In this document: one piece after another, positions 1 to 9,600 of the stretch
Layout of the letters: each line of letters opens with the position of its first letter
Position numbering within the stretch: position 1 is the first letter of the stretch
Assembly: GCF_950295315.1 (NCBI RefSeq)
Contig: NC_080171.1
Location: 29,146,682 to 29,210,681, forward strand
Direction of reading: 5' to 3'
DNA from: Erinaceus europaeus
Taxonomy: Eukaryota; Chordata; Mammalia; Eulipotyphla; Erinaceidae
DNA length: 64,000 bases
Notes under the pieces: generated by a model
Database searches by the model: none
The model's input: only the letters and a program-made list of their open reading frames with translations
Told to the model about the DNA's origin: nothing
Program-made: the position numbers and the translations under genes

Positions 1-140
1 TCCAACCTCCTGCCCCCCCCACACCCCACCTGCAGCAGGGAAGGCTTCATAAATAGTGGAGCAGTGATGCAGGTATCTCTCACCCTTATCTCCCCTTCCA
101 TCTCAGTCTATCCAGTAAATAAATAAAGTATTTTTAAAAA
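1..140 (+). mobile_element. SINE family B, 5' part off window
   Basis: Cut by the left edge. The body runs from cccacctgcagcaggg to the AATAAATAAA end, just downstream of DPH7 exon 9. Confidence 0.8.
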
Positions 141-276
141 GTAAAATAACTTACAGATACTGCAGTAAGAATTTTAAGGGCAGTTCATTCACAAGAAAAA
201 TAAAACTCCCATTTTACTTATAGAAATGTCCCTTATGATTTCAAAACAAAACAAAACAACAAACTGCTTTTCCAGC

Positions 277-674
277 TCAGTTCTCCCACTTCCAGACATG
301 AAGAATGTGATCATAAAATGTGCAAGTAGCTAGGAGGCTGGTGTTTAAGGCTGCTCCTTCTAGAGAGAGGTCATAGCCAGGAGTCCTGATTCCTGCAGTG
401 TGCAGCCGGCTGCCATCCTTCCTCATATCCTCTATTGGTAGCTGGAGAGAATATGGCACCTGCACTTTGGTCCGCTCCTCTTTCTCATCTGGGCGATCAT
501 AAGAGACAGTAGGTTTTACATTATAGACCAGATCTAGTCTGGCACCTGCGTCACTGTGGATCTGCTGCATCTGTGATGGATGGTGAGAGAAGATCCAGGA
601 CCAGTCAGCTCCATACAACAGTGAGTTGGGCAATGTTTGAGACAGAGAGATTGTGCACATTTCCTGCTTGTCCT
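277..674 (-). CDS. DPH7: DPH7 exon 9 (terminal)
   Basis: 398 nt from acceptor attccag to TGA at 279-277. Encodes [27 protein letters not shown], a poorly conserved loop, and the closing [20 protein letters not shown]. The 3' UTR runs left. No AATAAA appears on this strand before the window edge; AGTAAA at 218-213 is a weak candidate. Confidence 0.94.
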
Positions 675-3600
675 CTGGAATGAGACAGAACACAAAGATA
701 CACGTTACCCAGAATTAGTGTCCCCTCTATAAGCCTGTCCACCTTCAAAGGAAGACCCCATCAAGTGGCTACTCATTTATCAGCAAGTGTCTGAGCAACC
801 ACTGTGCCATGTGGAGAAAAGGCAGAACAGACTTTCATCTTGCAGGGAGTACTGTGCTTGTGAGAAGACTCACCCTATCCTACATGATTGATGGATGGAT
901 GGATGGACGGGTGGGTGGATGTGTGTTTACTCTAGGTTACAGAACCACGCACGTGAAAAAGGATTCTATGGAACCACAAGGGCAAGGATGCTGTTCCAAG
1001 TCTGATGCTTAGCAAAAGCTTCTCAGTTTAAGATCTAGCAGCAAAGGATAAAGAGCTAGCTTAACAGGAGAGGATGGAGGAGAAGCTGCAGGTCAAGTAC
1101 AGAGGCAAAAAGAATGTGATGCCATCTGAGGAACCATAAGTCAGTGGAAGTGGCTCTGGGGCTGGCAGGGAGTTTTTCCTGCAAGGGCAGCAAAAGGGGA
1201 AAAATTGGTCTGTAGGAGCAGTGGATTCGTGGTGCAGGCACTGAGCCCCGGCAATAACCCTGGAGGCAAAAAATACATTAAATAAATAAATAAATACAGG
1301 TAATATACATAAAAAAGAATATAAAATTTCACTCAAAGGATTCTACGAAGAATTTAAGTGCATGTAGTTCTTGCTTTTGGTAACTTTTGAGACTAGAGAA
1401 TGAGGATGTATGAGGTCTTATATCTGACACAGTTACGGAAGGTTTGAAGATAGTCAACATCATCAACAAGAAAGAAAAAAGGTGTTACTAAAGCAGAGGC
1501 AGACTAGGGTCCAGGGACAAGGTCAGGCTAGTAAGAGCAGCCATAGACACGGAAAGTAACCAGTGATAAAGAAAGGTGCATGAAGGCTAAGACAAAACCT
1601 GAATGAGGAAGTACCAAGTATACAGCCATTATATCAGAGGCTCTACTCCCTAACACAGTTTCACTGCAAAGTCCCACCTTAAAAAAGGAAAGATCTCTTC
1701 AATCCCCAGCATCACCATAAGCCAGAGCTGAGCAGTGCTCTGGTAAAAAAAATAAATAAAAACTCAAGTTGCTTTAAGATGAGAACTATGACAGCACAGT
1801 CACATAACTTACAGCAATGACCCAGGAGAGATGAAGAAAGTGAAAACAGTGGTCCAGGAGGTGGCGCGGTGGATAAAGCATTGGACTCTCAAACACGAGA
1901 TCCTGAGTTCAATCCCTGGCAGTACATGTACCAGAGTGATGTCTGGTTCTTTCTCTCTCTCCTCCTATCTTTCTCATTAATATATAAATAAAATATTAAA
2001 AAAAGAAAGAGAGAAAAGTGAAAACACAGAAGAGAAAAGCATTGTATAGGGAAGATGACCTGACTTGCATGAGAGCAGCAGTGGGAAGGCAAGGTATCTT
2101 TGCTTCTATACATGGGAAGGGGAGACCCTGAGTGGAGAATGAGGAAGGAAAATGAGGTTGAGGGTTGGGGAAATAGCATAATGGTTATGCAAAAGAACTT
2201 TCATGCCTGAGGCACCAAAAGTCCCAGGTTCAATTCCCAATAGCACATAAGCCAGAGCTAAGCAGTGCTCTGGTAAAAAATGAAGAAAATAGGGTTCAAA
2301 AGAAAAAAATGTGAGATAGTTTTGATAGTGAATATCACTGGCCACAGTGGAAAGGTGCTGTTCCATCTGGCAATTCTAAGAATCTACTGTAGAATCAACT
2401 TCAAGTGAGATCACTCCAGTGGTTGTTTCCTTCAGCCATGGTCTGACTTGGGCACAAGCAGAGTTGAGGTCAACTAACTAAATGTGCCCAGTGTGAGAAT
2501 AGGAACACAAGGAACAGAGCTTAAGCATGCTTGAAATGCTGGACCCTGTGGGGGTAGATAGCATAATGGTTATGCAAAGAGACTCTCATGCCTGAGGCTC
2601 CTAAGTCCCAGGTTCAATCCCCCGCACCACCATAAGCCAGAGCTGTGCAGTGCTTTGGTGTTTCTGTCTCTCAAAAATTAAAAAAAAAAAAAAGAAAGAA
2701 ATGCTGGACCCTGGGATGTACACTGCCCTCAGATTGGGAGAACTTGGTAGACAGTGATTCAAGGATGGTTGAGAAGGTGACAAGAGGTCACACTTTATGT
2801 ATGTATGTATTTACTGATCAACTCTGGTTTATGGTGGTGCAGGGGTCTGAATTTGGGACTTTGGAGCCTCAGGCAAGAGAGTGTCTTTATATAACCATTA
2901 TGCTACCCAGCCCCACCCTAGGGCACACTTCTGAAGGAAAGATCTCAACAGTCAGAGAATCACTGGGATGCAGGAGGCAACAGAATAGTGAGCTGGTCAG
3001 GAGAGAAGATGAGAAAGCAGAGTGCCTGCAATTAGTATTATGGAGCTGGTGCCAGGTGTGACCTGGGAATGTATGGAGAGTGGGGATAGGGCTTGCTAGA
3101 GTGAAAGGTAACTTTCACTGGAAGCTGGAAGCCTACCCAGGGCCCAGCTGCTATAGGCCTCCAACTTACCCATTGCCTTTTGGCAGTTTAAGATCTTAAA
3201 GCCACCGTGCATGCACGCTGCCAGAAGCAGATGGTACTGGAAGGGGTTCCACTTTAGTCTCCATACCCCACCTTGCACGGCCATGTCTGCAAATGGCTGC
3301 TTCATGTTCCGAGTGTCCCACAGAAGAACGTGCTCATCATAGCTGAAACCATGGACACAAAAGACATGCAGGAAAAGCCAAAGCCCACTTGCTCCCCAAT
3401 ATCTCAAGGTAACAGGAAACACCTAGAAGGCCCATCCCACTCATCCCTCTGGGTGAGAGTTCCCCTTCCCAAACCCAGATACACATGTGGAATGGCTCAA
3501 TCATCATGATGGACAGCAAAAGTGGAAGAAGCAAAGGAGTCAAGTAGGAGCCCTGTGAGCTGACTCTAGATGACTCACCTTCCTGTAGCCAAAATATTTT

Positions 3601-6600
3601 CCCGATGAGGGTTACTCTGGATGCTGCACACACCCATGGAATGTCTAGAGTAAAGAGACAGGCCTGAGCATACACCCAGAAGATGCTTGAGTCTAAAGGA
3701 AAGGAGGAAGGCCACAGAGGGCTCTGGCTCCTTGCTGAACTTACCTCTTACTGGTGAACAGAGAAGTGGCAGGAACCCTGGTGTCCCAGCCTCTCAGAAG
3801 GCCATCATCCCCACCTGTGTAGAAACCCATTGACAATGGCTTATAAGAGAAAATGGTCATTCCCTTTGGAATGAATTTCCCCAATCTGTGGGGAAATTCC
3901 CATGCGCAACTTTTCCTGAGTGATCTCAGGTTGCCAGTGGATAGATGAGTGCCAGGAATAACACACACCCCTGCCCAAGACGGTCACCCTTGTGCCCCGT
4001 GTCTTCAGACATGAAGAAGGCACCTGCAGGGAAAAAAGGTAAGAATGTTGAACTAAGCCTGTAAGGATAAAAAGGAAGACCGAGTGGGGATATAGCATAA
4101 TTATGCAAAGAGACCTTCATGCCTGAGGCTCTGAAGTCCCAGGTTCAATCCCCCACACCACCATAAGCCAGAGCTGAGTAAAAAAAAAAAAAAAAAAAAA
4201 AAAATTATAAAGGAAGACCAAGGATTGACTGATGATAGAAGAGAGAGAACCAGAGCATTATTCTGGTACATGTGACTGAATGACTGAACTCTGAACTCTG
4301 GGCCTCATGCTTGAAAGTCCAGCACTTTATCTACTGCACCACTTCCTGGGCCACAGTAACATCCTTATTTATTAAATGCTTACTTGTCCTTTTTCTTGTT
4401 TCCTAATGTGTGCTTGGATGGCTATGAACTTCCCTCTCAGTACTGCCTTAGCTATGTCCCAAATATTTTGATAGCTTGTGTCTTATTAAATGCTATGGTA
4501 AATGTCCACAGTTCATCTCCTCCCAGTTGAAGTAAGCCCAAGTACCTAAAACAGTCCTTGTAGCATGGTAGATAATATATAAACATTGTTGAAGAAACTG
4601 ATCCTGAGTGATTAAATCTAATCTTTACTGCAACCTTATTCTGTGCTAAGAAAGCCTTAAGGTGACAGAATTAATTAAGAGTGAGCAACGGAGGGGAGAG
4701 GGAGCGGGCAGTGCACACTGGGTTAAGCGTATGCAGTAAGAAGTGCAAGGACTTGCACAAGGATCCTGGTTCCAGCCCTCAGTCCCCCACCTGCAAGGTC
4801 CCCTCTTCCCCTTCCCATCAATTTCTTTGTCCTATCCAAATAAATAAATAAATAAATAAATAGAAAGAAAGAAAGAAAGAAAGAAAAAGAAAAATGGTCA
4901 CAGGAGCAGTGGATTCATAGTGCAGGCACCAAACCCAAGTAATAACCTTGGAGGAAAAAAAAAAAAAAAAAGAGTGAGCAACCTTGTGGCTGAGGAAGTG
5001 ACTCAGTGAGTAGAATACAGGACTTACATAAATGAGACAGATTTAACCCCATACCACATATGCTATCTCATCCACTCATAAAATAAACATTAAACCTCCA
5101 AAAATTGTCCCTAGGGGATTGGGAAATGTCTCACCTGGTTGAGAAAACATGTTACCATGCAAAAGGACCTGGGTTCAAGTTTCTATGCCCTACCTGCAAA
5201 GCTGCAGTATTTCTTTTCTATCCTAATCCATCTCTCACTCCTGTCTCAATTTTTTTTTTTTTTTTTTACCAGAGCACTGCTTAGCTCTGGCTTATGGTAG
5301 TGCGGGGGATTGAATCTGGGACTTTGGAGCCTCAAACATGAGACTCTTTTGCATAAACATTATGCTAGCTAGCCCCCACCCTTTCCCTCTCAATTCTTGA
5401 CAAAATAAATCTTTAAAAGTCTGGTTAAGCAATCAAAATGTGGAGATGAATATTGTGGAGACAGCACAGAAGTGGGTGGTGACGCCCCTGGTTGAGAGCA
5501 CATATTATAAAGCATAAGCATTTAGGTTTGAGCCCCTAGTCCCTATCTGCAGGGGGAAACCTTTGTGAGTAGTGAAACAATATTGCAGGTATATCTCTCC
5601 CTCTCTATCTCCCCCTCCCCTCTCAGTTTCTGGATGACTCTACTCAATAAGTAAATAATGATAATAAAAACAAACAAACAAAGAGATAGCATAGTGGTTA
5701 TGTAAGAGGCTCTCATGCCTGAGGTTGAGGTTCCAGGTTCAAGCCCTACCACCACAATAATGCAGAGCTAAGTAGAGCTCTGATTAAGAGTCCATGGTGG
5801 AAGTCAGGCAGTAGTACAGTGGGCTGAGTGCAGGTGGCACAAAGCACAAGGACCGGCATAATGATTCCAGTTCGAGCCCCTGGCTCCCCACCTGCAGGGG
5901 AGTCACTTCACAGGCGGTGAAGCAGGTCTGCAGGAGTCTATCTTTCTCTTCCCCTCTCTGTCTTCCCCTCCTCTCTCCATTTCTCTGTCCTATCCAACAA
6001 TTATGACAACAATAATAACTACAATAAAAAACCAACAAGGGCAACAAAAGGGAATAAATAAATATTTAAAAAAAAAAAAAGAGACCAGGGTGGTGAGGGA
6101 AGATAATGGTTATGCAAAGAGATTCTCATGCCTGAGGCTCCAAAGTCCCAGGTTAAATCCCCTGTACTACCATAAGCCAGAGCTGAGCAGTGCTCTGGTA
6201 AAAAAAAAAAAAAAAAAGAGTCCATGGTTCAGGAGGTAGTGCAGTGGATAAAGTACTGGGCTCTCAAATATGAACCCCAAATTTGATCCCTGGTATTGCA
6301 TGTCCTAGAATAACGCTTTAGTTCTCTCATAAATAAACAAATCTAAAAACGAAAACAACAAAAGAAAAAACAACCACCAGGAGTACACATGTGAGGCTTA
6401 GAGGATGCCAGGTTCCATAATACAAACCAGCCAAAGCGGAGTTGTTTCTGGCAGACAGAAGTTAGAACAACAATGCACACTGAGAAGGGCATCCTGAAGG
6501 GAAAACACAAGTCGAAGCTGAACTGGAATTGGCGTATTGCACCAAAGTCAAAGACTCTGGGGCGGGTGGGGGGGAGAATACAGGTCCAAGCAGGATGACA

Positions 6601-9600
6601 GGACCTAGTGGGGGTTGTACTGTTCTAGCAAACACTGGGAAATGTTATACATGTACAAACGATTGTACTTACTGTTGAATGTAAAACATTAATTCCCCAA
6701 TAAAGAAATTAAAAAACAAACAAACAAAAAGGTATCCTGGTTCTGAGGGATGGTGCAGTGAGTAGGATCTTAGACTTGGAAACATGGGTCTCCTGAGTTC
6801 TATCCTCAGCATCCCATGTGCCAGAGTAATGTTCTGGTAGTCTCTCTCTCCTCTCATGTAAATAAATATAATATAAATACATCTTTAAGATAGAGAAAGG
6901 GTATCCAGGCAGGAGCCAAAGAATAAGCACTTTCATACAGAAGGAGAAAAGCTGGCAAGGTCAAATAAAGAGCAGTCAGGATGGAGAGCTGAGGAGGGCA
7001 TTGCTTCATGATAACCTTTAGTACAGGAAGTAATGGACTGGCACCATGGGTGGCACTGAGAACCTTGGCAAGTGAGGTTTTAGGGCTGGGATGAACTGCT
7101 GAAGTCCCTGAATGCTGGCCTCACTGCCACCACACGGACCAGCACAAACCAGCAGCTGAAGGCAGATAAACAGATCTGTACTCTGGCTGCTCTTGTCTTC
7201 TCTCTCCTCTTCTGCCCACTGTTCTCTCTGCCTGACTAAGAACAGCTGAGCAAAGCTACCTCATGCTGGAACCATTAGATCTGTACCCACGACAGAGGCC
7301 AATAATGGTAACAGTAGAACCATCCCATTTATTTTCTCAGGGAAGGTAAACTATATCCAAAAGGGAGCAGATAACTCTGAAATCCAACACAACAAAAGTC
7401 AACAAAGTGTAGGCACGAGTGTAGGAGCTGACTGGGTGTCTGAGTGTCTGATTCAGTTGTTCCTATCCAGGAGTCAGGTCCTCAAGAGTCTGCAGCAAGG
7501 CTGGGGAGTTAGCTTAGTGGTTATATAACTTTTAGCCTGAGGCTCTGAAGCCCCAGGTCAATCTCTAGCACCACCATAAACTAAAACTGAGCTGTGTTCT
7601 GATAAAAAACAAAGACATACCAAGGGGAGTCAGGTGGTAGCGCAGGTGGCGTGAAGCGCAGGACCAGCATAAGGATCCCGGTTTGAGCCTCCGGCTCCCC
7701 ACCTGCAGGGGAGTCACTTCACAGGTGGTGAGGCAGGTCTGCAGGAGTCTATCTTTCTCTTCTCCTCTCTGTCTTCCCTTCCTCTCTCCATTTCTCTCTG
7801 TTGTCCAACAACAACGACATCAATAATAATAACTACAATAACAAGGGCAACAAAAGGGAAAATAAATTAAAATATATATATAAATATACATACATGTATA
7901 TATATACATATATATAAACATAAACCAAAAGTCTGCAGTGAACTGGACTGGGCTTTCTAAAGAACAGCTAAGTGGTGATGACCAACTTTAGCCTTTCTTC
8001 CAGAATGTTCTTTTGGCAGAGGGTTTTCAGGATCTTCTACGTCCAGAGACAAGGCCTTGTGTGCCTCATCTGTGCTTCCTTAGCAATTCTTTATGGGATA
8101 TGGCAATAGCCTGGCTCCCTCCCTTATGAGGCCAATACCCAGTGGAAGAGTACTAACCTGAATACACGATTTCTGTCTGCCAGTAATTGAAAGCAGCAAT
8201 CCAGGCCTCGAAGGAATGGGCCTGCCATGTGGCCATGTTCTGCAGTTTGGACCCAGCCTCGCTCACTTTAAGAAGGTGGACACGACCCTTGGAGTCGCTG
8301 GTAATGATTTTCAAGGGCTGCTCACTAGTCCTAAAGACAAGGAACCAATGAGAAACCCAGATGAATTTTATTTCTTGACCCAAACTCATCAACCTCCTCT
8401 GCTTCCCAACTGGTGACAATTCATGCCCCCAAATCATGTTATGGAAGAGGTTCCTCAAGAACCTGGTAGATGACCTAAGCTAGTAGAATGCAAAAAGATA
8501 GAAAAGGCTGGGGAGATGACATGATGGCTGTGCAAAAAGCCTTTCAGGCCTAAGGCACTAGAGGGTCCAGGTTCAATCCCCAGTACCACCATAAGCCAGA
8601 GCTGAGCAATGCTTTGGTAAAAACAGACAAACAACAACAAACCTAACCCTCTGAGGAGACTCAGGGTCCCTCCCGCCTTTACCTTCCAGTTTTCCCAGTG
8701 GACCAATCCAGGGACAACGCTAGACACTGCTCCCCCAGGGCCAAGCGGCAAAGTGGCTGGAGTATGTGTCCATTCTAATGGAGAGAAAGAAATACTAGCA
8801 AAGGGGAAGAGTCCAGCACCATCCCAAGATTTAGGGGAGTAAGCCCTCCCTCATTTACTCCCAAGAGAGCAGGCCCTGGGGACACTCAGGAACCGCCCTT
8901 GCCTTCCTGTTCTGATACCCTTGCTGCCCACACACTCCTGGCACCTTCAACAGTCTGTGCAGGCTCTGGGAAACAACACTGGGACCTGGGCTCTGCCTCC
9001 TTGGGGCTCCAGTGACACTGCTGGTGTCTGTCTCTAGTGAATGAGACAGGGAATTTGTCTCTTGCTTCCACTGCAAAAGCTACAAGTAGCCATTAACATG
9101 CTGTCTGTTTTCTCACATCTATATAAAGTTTTGCTCTCTAAGCAAATAAGACACTGCTTCTTGCTATCCACAGGCTCCCAGCAGGTTACTTCATCAGGGT
9201 CTTTTCTTGAGTTTACCTATCCCTCTTTGAACCAGTTCCTAGGCCATCTTCCTCAGACAGTCCTGCTGCTCTCATCTGGCTTGCAGCAAGGCCCTGTCTG
9301 AACAAGCCTTCAGTTATCATGCTCTCTGCTAATCCCACCTGCAGCAGCAGCTACACTAGTATGTCCCTCCCAAAGTCAGGATCTGCAGGGTCTTTTGGGA
9401 TGCTAAGTGACTTCCTAGTCAACCCACCACTGCTGACACAATAAGCAAAGACATCATTCTACAAATCCTGTGCAGGGTCACTGTCAAATACTTGGGAGAG
9501 TCAGGAAATAGCTCACCTGGTACAACATATATTTTAGCATGCATGAGGGTGCAGATTTGAGCCCTTAGCACCACATGGAAGCACTATGAAAGGGAAGCTT

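Noticed and set aside
2645..3061. Plus-strand open frame of 138 codons in DPH7 intron 8
   Set aside because: It starts in a family D SINE and runs through another antisense D. No homology or conserved motif is recognisable.
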